The notes: generated by a model not told the origin, from the sequence alone. Positions 8,876 through 18,331 are shown, numbered from the stretch's first letter. The stretch: 64,000 nucleotides of DNA from Azophilus sp965200465 (GCA_965200465.1 OZ241358.1:2790001-2854000), one strand, 5' to 3'. Translations and numbers: made by a program.

Positions 8876-9796
8876 ATGGCGACTGACACCAGAAACGATC
8901 CGATTCTCGCGCCGTGCCTGTGGCTGAACGGCCAGGCCGAAGAGGCTGCGGCGTTCTACGTCGAGACCTTCGGCGACGGCCGCCTCCTCGCCAGCGCCCG
9001 ATTTCCGCGCTCGGTCGACAATCCGGCCGGGCGGCCGCTCGGCAGCGTGATGAGCGTGGATTTCGAGGTGCTTGGACAGCGCTTCACGGCACTGAACGGC
9101 GGGCCGCAGTTCGTCGTCAATCCAAGCATCTCGTTCTTCGTCCGTGTGGACTCCCCCACCCAGGCGGAGCGCTTGTTCGCCGCGTTGTCGAGCGGCGGCG
9201 AGACCCTGATGCCGCTCAGCGCATACCCTTGGAGCGCTTGCTACGGGTGGGCGGCGGACCGCTTCGGCGTCTCTTGGCAGGTGATGGCCGCTGCTGGCGA
9301 GTCGAAACCGGCCATCGCGCCGGCGTTGCTGTTCTGCGGCGAGCAGTTCGGCGCCGCCACGGCGGCGATGGAGCGTCTTTGCGGCGTGTTCCCGAACTCG
9401 CATGTGGTCGAGGTGGAACGATTCGCGGCAGACGAAGAAGGCGCAGGCGCAGTCAAGCACGCCCGCTTCGTTCTTTCCGGCCACGGCTTCGCCGCGATGG
9501 ACAGCCCGCTCGACCATGGCTTCGCCTTCAACGAGGCCGTGTCGCTGCAAGTCCTCTGCAAGGGCCAGGCGGAAGTGGATCGCTACTGGGCCGAGCTCTC
9601 CCAAGGCGGCGCACCGGGACAGTGCGGCTGGCTGAAGGACCGCTTCGGCGTCAGTTGGCAAGTCGTGCCGGAAAGATGGCTGCAATGGCTCGGAAGCGAT
9701 GCCGACGCCGCCGCGCGCGAGCGGGTCTTCGAGGCCATGCTGGAGATGTCGAGGCTCGACGTCGGCGTACTCGAGAGGGCGTTCGCCGGCGCATGA
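8876..9796 (+). CDS. VOC-superfamily (PhnB/glyoxalase-like) protein with two tandem domains
   Basis: This 306-residue protein carries two copies of the 3-demethylubiquinone-methyltransferase-like VOC domain. Copy one: ILAPCLWLNGQAEEAAAFYVETF ... WSACYGWAADRFGVSWQV. Copy two: ALLFCGEQFGAATAAMERLCGVFP ... GQCGWLKDRFGVSWQVVP. The repeated CGW-x-DRFGVSWQ ending is typical. Many members lack catalytic metal ligands, and the biological role is unknown. It is intact within a region of remnants, transcribed away from the upstream SLOG piece, with a 34-base gap. It is probably cargo rather than a defence gene. Confidence 0.8.
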   Translation: MATDTRNDPILAPCLWLNGQAEEAAAFYVETFGDGRLLASARFPRSVDNPAGRPLGSVMSVDFEVLGQRFTALNGGPQFVVNPSISFFVRVDSPTQAERLFAALSSGGETLMPLSAYPWSACYGWAADRFGVSWQVMAAAGESKPAIAPALLFCGEQFGAATAAMERLCGVFPNSHVVEVERFAADEEGAGAVKHARFVLSGHGFAAMDSPLDHGFAFNEAVSLQVLCKGQAEVDRYWAELSQGGAPGQCGWLKDRFGVSWQVVPERWLQWLGSDADAAARERVFEAMLEMSRLDVGVLERAFAGA

Positions 9797-10040
9797 GCTT
9801 GATGGCGACGCGCCGTGCGCACCTGTCGAAACATGGCGCAGCGATCGGCAGTGCGGAAACGCACGGCATGCCCGGACCCCCGGCAGTTCGGGCACCGACC
9901 AAGGATGGGGAGGTCTTCTGCGTCGTCGGCGACACCGAAGAACGAAAGCTGAGCGAACAGCAGAAGGGGGAAATGGCCAACTACTGGCCAGACTTAAGTT
10001 GCACTTGGCCTACATCTCCAAACCTGTCAGGGACAAACTG

Positions 10041-10373
10041 ATGGACTTGGGGCTGGTCGAGACTGAACATTACAGCGGATACCATGTGTACGGCGGCCAA
10101 AGGGAGATCAAGGGATACAGAACGGATGGCCCTAAAGCCACCGATGGCAAGGGAGCCGCGATTGAGGGCAAAGCACCAGGATTTGCCGAAGTCCATGTGG
10201 CGCACATAACACAACGCGGCGCGGACTTCTTGGGCCGAAAGATGTTGGTGTGTTCGATGTCGATCTTGCGTGCAAAGGGAAACAAGTGGGCGGCTCTCGC
10301 GTTTGTGGCTATTTCGGTCGTCTGGCAAGTTGCCGAGGCGGTCTGGTGGCTGGCGGCGCCGCTCTTCACATGA
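10041..10373 (+). CDS. Hypothetical small protein with a C-terminal membrane helix
   Basis: A possible 110-residue protein starts at MDLGLVETEHYSGYHVYGG. It is Gly- and Lys-rich in the middle and ends with one predicted membrane segment (WAALAFVAISVVWQVAEAVWWL). The open frame extends upstream through KLHLAYISKPVRDKLMDL, which resembles a winged-helix piece. No family is recognised and codon usage is not clearly coding. It may be a remnant. Confidence 0.3.
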   Translation: MDLGLVETEHYSGYHVYGGQREIKGYRTDGPKATDGKGAAIEGKAPGFAEVHVAHITQRGADFLGRKMLVCSMSILRAKGNKWAALAFVAISVVWQVAEAVWWLAAPLFT

Positions 10374-10500
10374 CTCGGCGCTACACCAAACATGAAGACG
10401 GCTTTAGCTGTATTGCTCGGGCAGTGACTCAGGAGGCAACGCGCGTCAAGGCCTCATTCGCAGACTTTCGGCTTTGGTTTGAAACAGCACTCGTCGCCCG

Positions 10501-10620
10501 GATTACAGACTCGTCAGACCTTGGGACTACCCGACCATCTACGTAAACCCGCCCTATGGGGCGGACAAGCAGAGGCGCACCGCGATTCGGAACTGGCTGC
10601 ACCGATGGCGGGCTTCCTCT
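10501..10620 (+). pseudogene. Remnant of an adenine-specific DNA methyltransferase
   Basis: A 35-40 residue frame reads DYRLVRPWDYPTIYVNPPYGADKQRRTAIRNWL. It contains the NPPY catalytic motif in the context seen in phage- and plasmid-type adenine methyltransferases. Nothing else of the enzyme remains on either side, so this is a relic. The flanking DNA from 9797 to 10860 otherwise holds only short, unconvincing frames. Confidence 0.45.
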
Positions 10621-10860
10621 ACGAACCCGGCTTCGTTCCTAGTCGAAAGGCAAGCCCAGCACCAAAGGTGCGCCGATGTCGTGCGCCATGATCTGTTGGA
10701 GCACGAAGCCTGCTGCATTCGCGAGAGTGTTTCAGGCATTCGGCGCGGTTGTGGACCTTCGGTCCCTGTAAAGCCTCGTGCGGGATGCTGGGTCCTCTGG
10801 TCAAGGTGTGCTGGAGGGATTGGATGGCCAAACCGCGATCGAGTGAGTTGTTGCTCTGTT

Positions 10861-11148
10861 TTATGTCGACTCCTTGTTCCAGCGTTGGAAAGGCTCGGGG
10901 AGCGTGTGCAGCAACGCTTCGGGCTCCATGCCGTATACATCATGGGTCAACTCTAGCTGCCGCAACACGCGCAGCAAATGCCGCAGCCCACCGGGGCTTT
11001 GGCTGTAACCGCGCTTCTTGCGCGTTCCTGCGGTGTAGAGGCGCAGCATCACTTGGACGACGCCAGATGAGCTGAATACTTGTCGAGAGCCGAACGTGCG
11101 CTGCGAAAGATCGTCCCAGGACGAGATGGGTTGGTTGAGAAGAAAAGC
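10861..11148 (-). pseudogene. C-terminal half of an IS-interrupted DUF6339-like gene
   Basis: This is the distal part of the gene that starts at 12954. If the ISL3 element and one copy of its target duplication are removed, the frame runs without a break: ...ENAAFL joins LNQPISSWDDLSQR, SGVVQVMLRLYTAG, then GGLRHLLRVLRQLELTHDVYGM, ending at the TAA at 10861. The pattern (a W/DxLSxR helix, then a helical bundle and QLxLTxDxY) agrees with the C-terminus of DUF6339 proteins. It cannot be translated in its present state except as a fragment. Confidence 0.75.
11141..11148. repeat. Left 8-bp target-site duplication of the ISL3 element
   Basis: AGAAAAGC stands immediately before the left inverted repeat and recurs immediately after the right one (12476-12483). 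Eight-base duplications are characteristic of ISL3-family transposition. Confidence 0.9.
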
Positions 11149-12475
11149 GGGGCTTCAGGGTTTCTAGTGGATTTCAGGCATAATTGATCGGGCTGCCATT
11201 TGGTGCGAATGATGGATTTCGGTCATGAGAAAGGACTTTTCCGAGGTCAGGGAATGGCTTGCCTGGGTCATTGGCGTCCCCGCCCCTTGGTCGGTGGCGC
11301 AAATCAGCGAACCGGAGGGAAACGCCGACGTGGAGATCACCCTCAAGCACGGAGGCGGGGACTTGCAGTGTCCCAAGTGCGAGCGCGCCGTCAAAAGGCA
11401 TGACGGCGTGTGGCGCACTTGGCGGGACTTGGACATCCACTTGCGCAAGACCACCATCAAAGCCCTCGTGCCGAGAGTGAAATGCCCTGAGCACGGGGTG
11501 CTGACGCTCCCCGTGCCATGGGCGGACCGAAGCAGCCGGTTCACGGCGCACTTCGAGGCGGCGGCCATGGAACTGCTCAAGGAATGCAGCGTCAGCGCCG
11601 CCGCCAAGCGGCTTGGCATCACATGGGATCAGGCGGCCGGCGTACAGGAGCGCGCCGTAAGGCGTGGCTTGGAAAGGCGGAACGCCGCCTTTCCAAGGCG
11701 CATCGGCGTTGATGAGACGTCATTTCGCAAGCGCCACCGCTACGTCACGGTGGTGAACGACTTGGACACCGGCGCGGTGCTGCATGTGGCGGAGACGCGC
11801 TCCAAAGCGGCGCTGGACGGGTTCTTTCAGGGTCTTGGCGATGAGGCTCGCAAAGGCATCGGCATTGTGGCGATGGACATGCACGCGCCGTACATCCTCT
11901 CCGCCATGGAGCACACCCGGGCGCAGCTGGCTTTTGACCGCTTTCATGTCGTGCAGCGTCTCGCACGGGCCGTGGATCAGGTCCGGCGAGGTGAGCAGCG
12001 CTCATTGGGTGAGGATGCAGCGGAACTGAAAGGGACACGCCATCTGTGGCCGTACGGCGCAGCCAAGCTCAAGGGCGAGCGAAGAGATGCCTTGGACGGT
12101 TTGGCGCGTCGTTACAAGCGGCTAGGCAGGGCTTGGAGCATCAAGCAGTGGGCGTCCGACCTATGGACGCCGGCTTCGCATGAAGTGGCGGAGTGCGCTT
12201 GGCGCGAGTGGCTGTCCCGCGTCCAGCGGTGCCGCCTGCGCCCGATGGTGCAGGCGGGGCGCATGGTTCGCAAGCACTTGCTTGGGATAGTCAACGCGGT
12301 TTGCGAGGGAGTCACGAACGCCCGGGCGGAAAGCGTGAACGCGCGAATTCAGTGGATGAAGCGGCTCGCCAATGGCTATCGCAGCATGGAGCGGTTCATC
12401 ATGGCGATCATGTTCCACTTAGGCAAATTGGACATGAGGCCACATGCTCAAATCCACTGTACTTCCTGAAGCCCC
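11149..12475 (+). mobile_element. Complete ISL3-family insertion sequence, 1327 bp
   Basis: The ends are imperfect inverted repeats: the left begins GGGGCTTCAGG and continues with AGTGGATTT, and the right, read inward, has the same two blocks. Both sides are flanked by the 8-bp duplication AGAAAAGC. One full-length transposase gene fills the element. Intact ends, an exact duplication and an open transposase frame indicate a recent and possibly still active insertion. It interrupts the third gene of the GHKL-ATPase operon. Confidence 0.93.
11225..12469 (+). CDS. ISL3-family transposase
   Basis: The 414-residue protein has an N-terminal zinc-binding region (CPKCERAVKRHDG, then VKCPEHGVLTLPVPW), an HTH (LLKECSVSAAAKRLGITWDQA) and a DDE catalytic core. 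The first Asp is in RRIGVDETSFRKRHRYVTVV, the second in GIVAMDMHAPY followed by FDRFHVVQ, and the Glu lies in the C-terminal TNARAESVNARIQWMKRLANGYRSMERF. All are ISL3 landmarks. Length is normal for the family and no frameshift is seen. Confidence 0.95.
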   Translation: MRKDFSEVREWLAWVIGVPAPWSVAQISEPEGNADVEITLKHGGGDLQCPKCERAVKRHDGVWRTWRDLDIHLRKTTIKALVPRVKCPEHGVLTLPVPWADRSSRFTAHFEAAAMELLKECSVSAAAKRLGITWDQAAGVQERAVRRGLERRNAAFPRRIGVDETSFRKRHRYVTVVNDLDTGAVLHVAETRSKAALDGFFQGLGDEARKGIGIVAMDMHAPYILSAMEHTRAQLAFDRFHVVQRLARAVDQVRRGEQRSLGEDAAELKGTRHLWPYGAAKLKGERRDALDGLARRYKRLGRAWSIKQWASDLWTPASHEVAECAWREWLSRVQRCRLRPMVQAGRMVRKHLLGIVNAVCEGVTNARAESVNARIQWMKRLANGYRSMERFIMAIMFHLGKLDMRPHAQIHCTS

Positions 12476-12954
12476 AGAAAAGCGGCGTTCTCGCCATGCT
12501 GTTCGTAGAGCCGCCATGACCCCCAAAGATAGTGACGGTAAGTCTGCTGCTCGGAACGGCCCGCGTTGGACGTGTCTTCACCGGACTCGAAGATTAGCGT
12601 CATGTTGTTGGGAGAAAGCGGGGTGGGGGCCGTGCCCTCGAGGTAGTACATGCCGAGCCACGACCACACCCCTGCGTTACTGATGACCCTGCGCCGCACG
12701 GGCGTGAGCAAGGCTGACAGGTACTCGCCGGCCTCGCGGCGCGTTCCGAACGTGCGTGGTGCCACCATGATGCCCGCGCTCTCGTCGAACGGGCGGCTGT
12801 AATGGTCGCCAGACAACAGCTCATGGGGCGGTGTGCGGTTTGCGTCTGGGTGCTCGCGCAGATGCGCGAGGATCGCTTGCGCTCGCCTTATGCCTGCTGC
12901 CGTGAGCCGTCGCAGCAGTGTGCCCGACGGTGCAAACGGGTCCTTCTCGCTCAC
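12476..12954 (-). pseudogene. N-terminal half of a DUF6339-like gene cut by an IS
   Basis: This is the third gene of a minus-strand operon; its ATG overlaps the previous stop (ATGA, 12951-12954). About 157 residues remain, including VWSWLGMYYLEGTAPTPLSP and YRHYLWGSWRLYEQHGENAAFL. The W-WL-x-YY and YRHxLxGxxRLY patterns recall DUF6339 proteins, found near defence genes. The ISL3 element at 11149-12475 splits it; the other half is at 10861-11148. After a small out-of-frame tail the present ORF stops inside the IS at 12448. Reconstructed length is about 252 residues. Confidence 0.72.
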
Positions 12955-13721
12955 GCCCGGGTCTCTCGGTATGCGTTCGCCGCATCGAGTGGCTTCTCCG
13001 CCATTGCACGCACGACTTGGTCAATCCAATGGCGGGCTTCGCTATCGTCCGCCCGTTCGGCATCCCGCCGCCCGCCCAGATAAGGTGGGTCGGCGTCGGG
13101 TAGATATGCTCGTGCGATCCCGAACCAAGGTGCCCATGGGTCGTCATCGTCGTCCGGCGACGCACGATCGATGAGCACCATGCGCGTCAGAATCATGCGG
13201 AACACCTCCGGCATGACGAGTGCGCGGAAGGTGGGGTCGCTGCGCACGGTTTCACTGATGCCCTGAATGGTGCTATTGGCCAATAGCACTGGCGTTTCCC
13301 CCTCTTCGCCAAAGTCCACGCGCCAGACTTCCTCGCCGAGAGCATCGCTTTCCTCGAGAGGCAGCAGCGAGTTGAGGGGCAGCTCCGGCCGCAGATTGGG
13401 GGCGTGACCGAGCAGCCTCCCCGATCCGTCTGCTGCAACTATGAACACGCGGAATCTCGCGCCCGCGGGCACGTCCGTCACACGGCGCTCCCGGTCGGTA
13501 GGCGGCGTACGCTGCCCAACCGTGCCAAAGTCCCATCGCTGCGAGGCATTGCTGCGCCAAGCCTCCACACGCACCTGCGCTTCTGCTGGGAAGCCATAGC
13601 TCGTCAACTGCAGGTCCAGGTCGAAGATGGGTGCCTCGCCCCGTTTCGCCATGCGCAGACGGAGATCGACGTCGCGCCTGTGGATACGCTTGCGTCCGGT
13701 GCGATTGATGCGGCTGATCAC
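12951..13721 (-). CDS. Unknown protein, second gene of the GHKL-ATPase operon
   Basis: The 256-residue protein overlaps the ATPase gene upstream and the DUF6339-like gene downstream, each by ATGA. I recognise no domain. The N-terminal 140 residues look beta-rich (FDLDLQLTSYGFPAEAQVRVEAWRSN...WRVDFG). The C-terminal part is helical with a conserved-looking block VMPEVFRMILTRMVLID and a DDDDDPW acidic patch. A role together with the ATPase is inferred from tight coupling only. Confidence 0.7.
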   Translation of the reverse strand: MISRINRTGRKRIHRRDVDLRLRMAKRGEAPIFDLDLQLTSYGFPAEAQVRVEAWRSNASQRWDFGTVGQRTPPTDRERRVTDVPAGARFRVFIVAADGSGRLLGHAPNLRPELPLNSLLPLEESDALGEEVWRVDFGEEGETPVLLANSTIQGISETVRSDPTFRALVMPEVFRMILTRMVLIDRASPDDDDDPWAPWFGIARAYLPDADPPYLGGRRDAERADDSEARHWIDQVVRAMAEKPLDAANAYRETRA

Positions 13722-15712
13722 GCGGCTTCCTCTTCACTCCCTGACGCTTTTTCCTCTAGCACTTCCACCTTTACGTCGCGCTTGTCAAAACCGGAGACGC
13801 GCAAGCGGAAGGCTTGGCTAAGCGCGACGAAACGCAGAGCGTTCGCGCCAGTCACTTCGTACTTGCAGTCGTCGGCCTTAATCGCCAGCCCACCGCCTTC
13901 CTCAAGGGAGAAGTCAGGATAGCCCTGCCGGAGACCCGCCTCGAACAGGGTGAAGGGGTTGCCGCGCACAGTGTCGTAGGCGAAACGCACATGCCAGACC
14001 GTGCCCGCAAGGTTGGTTTTCTTGCCGCCCGCCGGCTTCACTTCGAAGGCACCCGCTGGTGAATCGATCTGCAGCAGGCTCGGCGAGGGAGGTGGTGTCG
14101 AAGGTGGCGGATCCACAACGGTGCCGCGCTTCCCGCTAATCCGCTTGCCGATTTGGGAGGGATCGCCGGGGAACAGGTCGGCGAGCGCGTCCATCTGCCG
14201 CACGTGCGGCCGCTCAACAAGGCGCTTCAGCAGATGTGCGGCGGCGCGGCGCACATCCTGTACGCGCTGGTATCCTCCGACCCAGTTGTCCTTGAGCCGC
14301 TGCTTGTGCGGATCCCACGACTCGTGCGCCGGGCCCTCTGCGTCACGCAGCATGTGTCCCAACTCGGAACCGTCGTTCACGAGTACGAGCGCCCGAGCCT
14401 TCTGCCCCTTGATGTGGTCCATGTGGGGAATGCGCAACGGTCCGCGCATGAAGTAGTCGTGCCCTTTGTCCAACCGATCGTCGCGTTCGAGGTACAGGCG
14501 GAAACTAGTCTTAGCGGTACCGCCGCCCTTCCGTGCGTGGACATCTGTCGTCAGCCGGAACGCCAGCCTCTCGCGACGCTCGTAGCGCTCACGAATGGTG
14601 TCAAGGTCGGTGCGTTCGGTAAGTGCCTCCGCGACATTCCGAGCTGGAAGCTCAATGTACGCGCTGTCGTTCTGATTAAGCGCCCACCGTGCCAATTCAA
14701 TGGCGCCGTAGAGCGATTTTGGCGACTCGTCGTCGCGTTCCGACTTCGAGATGCGCTGAACCTCGTCGGTTATGTTGTCGGTGTTGATTGTGCGGTTACC
14801 TTCTTCTGGATGGCGAATCTCGACCTCAAGATCACGGCGCACAATCGGCAAAAAGTACTGTGTGAGCACCGCACGTGCGATGGCCGCGGGCTTCAGCTCC
14901 TCCCTCGGATAAGGCACGATCACGGAGAGGCCGGGGGAGAGTCCGGGATCTTCCAGCCGTGCGAGATGAAAATCTCTTGCCGCTTCCAATACATAGTCGT
15001 CGGAATCGACAGGCCGCGGAAACCACTCTTCATCGGACCGCTCCGAGTCTGCCGCGAAAGAACCGTAGTAGCGGTACTTGTGCTTGCCTAGGTGATGCGT
15101 CTTCAGCATCGCCATACCCATTAGGAGCCACTTGTCTTCGCCCTCGCGCAGCGTCATGCCAAGATAAGCGTTGAGGATCGATGCGTCTGGGAACACCCAC
15201 TTTCCTAGCCCCCACGAACCGGCGTCGTTCTCGCCCTTGGAGGAGATGCCGACGCTGCGGAAGAAACCCCAGAAGTCGTTTCCCCGTTCATGTTCAGAAT
15301 TGGCGCAAATGTTCCCCTTCAATCCCCTTGTGCCAAAGTCCTCCACAACCAAGTATCTCATCGGCTTTTTGAAGCAGGCGAGCGCGTCGTAGGCGGCACC
15401 CTCTTCGTCTTCCTCTGCGCTGCCCGGGGTTGAAGCCATACCGCCTGCGTCCATCACCGCTTGGACATGCGGTTCAAGGCCATGTAGGTAGCGTGATGCC
15501 TGATCTGCAGGAAGTGCGTCTCGATCGCCGCTGAACACGAAGCGAACGCGTACGCTCTTGCCGTTGAGCTTGGCGTCAAGCGAGTTTTGGATGGCCTCGC
15601 GCACAAGGCGGCCTGGTAGGTCCGCCTCTCGGCTGAAGAACTCGCCCTGCACCGGGTCCTGATTGATCTCGGCGGGTGTCATGCGGGCAAAACGCCAGCG
15701 TGGGTGAGTCAT
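13718..15712 (-). CDS. GHKL (Hsp90/MORC-like) ATPase, putative defence protein
   Basis: The 664-residue protein opens with the GHKL fold. The N-box is VREAIQNSLDAK (37-48) with the Mg-binding Asn. The D-x-G motif is VEDFGTRGLKG (122-132), and the lid has the G2-type loop GSWGLGKWVF (165-174). The C-terminal 450 residues are not recognised and end in a beta-rich module. GHKL ATPases usually undergo ATP-driven dimerisation, and several antiphage systems use them. It heads a three-gene overlapping operon in a defence island. Complete, no frameshift. Confidence 0.75.
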   Translation of the reverse strand: MTHPRWRFARMTPAEINQDPVQGEFFSREADLPGRLVREAIQNSLDAKLNGKSVRVRFVFSGDRDALPADQASRYLHGLEPHVQAVMDAGGMASTPGSAEEDEEGAAYDALACFKKPMRYLVVEDFGTRGLKGNICANSEHERGNDFWGFFRSVGISSKGENDAGSWGLGKWVFPDASILNAYLGMTLREGEDKWLLMGMAMLKTHHLGKHKYRYYGSFAADSERSDEEWFPRPVDSDDYVLEAARDFHLARLEDPGLSPGLSVIVPYPREELKPAAIARAVLTQYFLPIVRRDLEVEIRHPEEGNRTINTDNITDEVQRISKSERDDESPKSLYGAIELARWALNQNDSAYIELPARNVAEALTERTDLDTIRERYERRERLAFRLTTDVHARKGGGTAKTSFRLYLERDDRLDKGHDYFMRGPLRIPHMDHIKGQKARALVLVNDGSELGHMLRDAEGPAHESWDPHKQRLKDNWVGGYQRVQDVRRAAAHLLKRLVERPHVRQMDALADLFPGDPSQIGKRISGKRGTVVDPPPSTPPPSPSLLQIDSPAGAFEVKPAGGKKTNLAGTVWHVRFAYDTVRGNPFTLFEAGLRQGYPDFSLEEGGGLAIKADDCKYEVTGANALRFVALSQAFRLRVSGFDKRDVKVEVLEEKASGSEEEAA

Positions 15713-15770
15713 GCCGTTTCCACTAGAGCTGCGGGCCGTCGAAGCGCAGCACTATACACCATTTGGCGCT

Positions 15771-16380
15771 TCAATAGACCCGCCGCCGTGCCCCCACCAG
15801 CGAGTTGCCGCACATTAGCTGGTAGCCGAACCACGGCACGTGGCCGTCCCGGTGGATGCCGTTCAGCCACAGGGAGACTTCGGCCAGTTCCAGCTCCACG
15901 GGGTTCAAGTCCACGCCGAACAGGTTGCGGTCGGCGATGCGGTGGCGGGCGCGTTGCAGTTCATCGGCGTAGTCCGCGTGGTCGATGCGGCGGTTCAGCT
16001 CGCGCTGCTTGCGTTCCAGGTACTTCTCGGCCAGCTGGTTCACGGCCTCGCTTAAGGAAGGCGGCGGAACCCATCGCCGGTTCGCACAGGGTGATGTTGA
16101 GGATGTCGTCGGCGGGGGTGGCGTCCGTCACCAGTTCGGCCAGGGCGTGCTTCACCACGGTGCGGGTGAGGGATTCCGGCGTGTAGTAGCTGGCGAACTT
16201 CTGCCGGTCGCGTCCGGCTAGGCGGTAGATGAAGGTGCCGCGCTTGTGGATGCGCAGCTTCAGGCGGCCGTTCTCGTCGCGGGCCTGCACCTTCTCTTCT
16301 TCGGCGTACTGGCCGAGGTCGCGCTGGGGGACGAAGTAGGCGGTCGCGAGGGCGTCTTGGGCGTCGCCGGAATGCGCTGC
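15771..16380 (-). pseudogene. Core fragment of a DISARM-like (DrmMI-type) adenine methylase
   Basis: Two overlapping frames carry one protein. The first reads YFVPQRDLGQYAEEEKVQAR ... YYTPESLTRTVVKHAL ... ITLCEPAMGSAAFL (motif I-like). A frameshift near 16050 moves to MNQLAEKYLERKQREL ... RNLFGVDLNPVELELAEVSLWLN ... FGYQLMCGNSLVGARR. The NPPY region and everything after it are missing, as is most of the N-terminus. The organisation matches the large Eco57I-like methylase of class 1 DISARM loci. It is truncated and frameshifted, so non-functional. Confidence 0.65.
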
Positions 16381-16402
16381 GCCGCTGGCGGAGACCGTCG
16401 AT

Positions 16403-16675
16403 TGCTGCCTGCGGTTCATCACCAAACACAACAGGCGCTTCGAGCTGGTTGCCGGCGCCCGCCGCGAAGCGCTGGCCGAGTATCCCGAGGCCGTTCTGCG
16501 GGAGATGTTGGTCAATCCGCTGGCGCACCGGGACTACGGACTGCAAGGCACCGCCATTGACGTCACGGTTTGGGATGACCGGGTGGAGGTGCGCAGCTTG
16601 CTGAACGAACTAGTGCGGGCTGAACTGGTCAGGGCCGAAGGGCAAACGCGCGCCCGACGCTATTACCCGAGATGA
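16403..16675 (+). pseudogene. Remnant of an AlbA/HATPase_c_4 (RecG-like regulator) protein
   Basis: The frame reads RRFELVAGARREALAEYPEAVLREMLVNPLAHRDYGLQGTAIDVTVWDDRVEV, the conserved N/H-R-D-Y block of the HATPase_c_4 domain in AlbA_2 proteins. It then jumps directly to a winged-helix-like tail (LLNELVRAELVRAEGQTRARRYYPR) and a stop. The AlbA domain, most of the ATPase lobe and the start are missing. The rest of the interval to 17009 holds nothing I can assign. Confidence 0.55.
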
Positions 16676-17009
16676 CGGCCCTGATTCCCGGATGCAGCCA
16701 TTGCCTACTGCATCACTTTCCCGAAATAACCGCTGTGCCGTTGGGTGCCCGAGTTGTCGCACGGAACCCACCCGTCGCCGATGGTGGCGCAGCGCACGGC
16801 GCACAATGACCGTTCGCGCCACACCGCCAAGCGCACCCTTACAAGCGGTGACGCCGGGCACTTGCGCCGCTAGGCGAGCTCGTGGCTGTTTATGCATCCG
16901 CAATCTAGCCGCCTAGTGTTCCGGAGGGCAGTGCGCCCATCGGCCACTCCGCGCCCCATCCGCCATTGTTTGACTGCTGGCCATTGACTGCATAGGTTGC
17001 ATCTCCGCG

Positions 17010-17231
17010 CTGTTTCTGGAGCATGCGGCGGTTGAAACGCTGGATGTCGATGGCAATGTCGCTCGCATCTATGGCGAGATATTCGTCGAGTTGAGGCAAA
17101 GCGGCACTCCCCTGCCGAGCAATGACATCTGGATTGCGGCGACAGCCATCCATGCTGGCGCCGCCGTATTGACCTTTAATGCGTACTGCCGCGAAATCGC
17201 CCGAGTTGGCGTACTTCTTCTTGAGGCGTGA
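17010..17231 (+). pseudogene. C-terminal half of a VapC-type PIN toxin
   Basis: Seventy-three residues end in a stop: VARIYGEIFVELRQSGTPLPSNDIWIAATAIHAGAAVLTFNAYCREIARVGVLLL. The sequence NDIWIAATAIHAG carries the conserved third acidic residue of VapC PIN domains. No start codon and no first acidic motif exist upstream, so the toxin is truncated. Confidence 0.6.
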
Positions 17232-17407
17232 AGACGCCCGTCGCGGTTAGGGGCACGGCTGCCTCCGTCCCCTTCCTGGGCGCGACATCGCGCCTTCAAG
17301 GTGTACAATACGGAGCGATCCGCCGTATGCTCTCGGGGAGCTTGGCCACCCTTGGTTGATTGCTGCGGAGCCTATAGGCACGGTGCCCCATAATTTAGCT
17401 GCTTGCA

Positions 17408-18331
17408 ATGGAAAGAGCTTTCATCACCGACAAGGACACCGCCTCCCGGTCACTTTGGGTGGACCGGATCAAGCGGCTGAGCGGCGACTTCAGTTCTGAT
17501 TCAGACCGGCTGGGGCGGGCGCTTTCTGACGAAATCAGCCAAGACGGCACCCACGCACTAATTGGCCACTTGCGATTGTGCGGCGCAATCCCCGAAAGCT
17601 ACGGCTACGACAGCAGCGCGGAGAAGCTCTACGCCAAGTACACCGACATGGTCATTCACGAGGCGTTCAAGGTCATCGGGCTGGTCAGCACCGTGCTGAG
17701 AGAGCGAACCGACGTTGCCGACGTGGAATGCGTCTGCGACCGTTATGGCTTCGTGGCGGACGCCAAGGCTTTCCGCCTTAGCCGAACGGCCAAGAACCAG
17801 AAGGATTTCAAGATTCAAGCCCTCGACAACCGGAAGCATGGCAAACCCTATGCGATGATGGTATGCCCTGTCTATCAGCTACCTTCAAAGAAGAGCCAAA
17901 TATATCAGCAGGCGGCTTCTAGGTCGGTGTGCATATGCACCTATACACACCTTGCATCTTTCGTTCGACATGCCGAAATGTATGGTCAACAGTCTGCAAT
18001 GGATCTGCTGCACGACGTCTTTGTCTCCATTGAGGCAATGGTGCCATCAAAAAGCGCCAACGATTATTGGCAAGTAGTAAACCGCGCATTCTTAAGCCGT
18101 GCGGGCATGTCTGGAATATGGCGGGAAGAAAAGATCGCGCTGTTGGAGTCCGTCGAAGCGGCGCGGCGTGAAGCACTGGGCTTTCTGGCCGAAGAACGCG
18201 AGAGAGTAATGAAGCTATCCAGACAGGAGGCAATTCAAGAGGTGCTTGACGGTCGAAAACTGAACGTGCGGATTCAAGCGGTCAATGCCGTGGGTGAGAA
18301 CGGATTGCTGGACATCGGTAACTCCCAGTGA
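17408..18331 (+). CDS. HindIII-family type II restriction endonuclease
   Basis: The 307-residue protein aligns clearly with R.HindIII: YGFVADAKAFRLSRTAKNQKDFKIQAL matches the HindIII active-site region almost residue for residue. Asp118 and Lys120 (in VADAK) correspond to the catalytic D-x-K of the PD-(D/E)XK fold, and a Glu in LRERTDVADV precedes them as expected. Further matches are CPVYQLPSKKSQIYQQA and the helical C-terminus SRQEAIQEVL. The likely specificity is AAGCTT. The methylase gene follows with a GTGA overlap. Apparently intact. HindIII-like sites occur in this window (4108, 4975), so host DNA must be protected. Confidence 0.93.
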   Translation: MERAFITDKDTASRSLWVDRIKRLSGDFSSDSDRLGRALSDEISQDGTHALIGHLRLCGAIPESYGYDSSAEKLYAKYTDMVIHEAFKVIGLVSTVLRERTDVADVECVCDRYGFVADAKAFRLSRTAKNQKDFKIQALDNRKHGKPYAMMVCPVYQLPSKKSQIYQQAASRSVCICTYTHLASFVRHAEMYGQQSAMDLLHDVFVSIEAMVPSKSANDYWQVVNRAFLSRAGMSGIWREEKIALLESVEAARREALGFLAEERERVMKLSRQEAIQEVLDGRKLNVRIQAVNAVGENGLLDIGNSQ

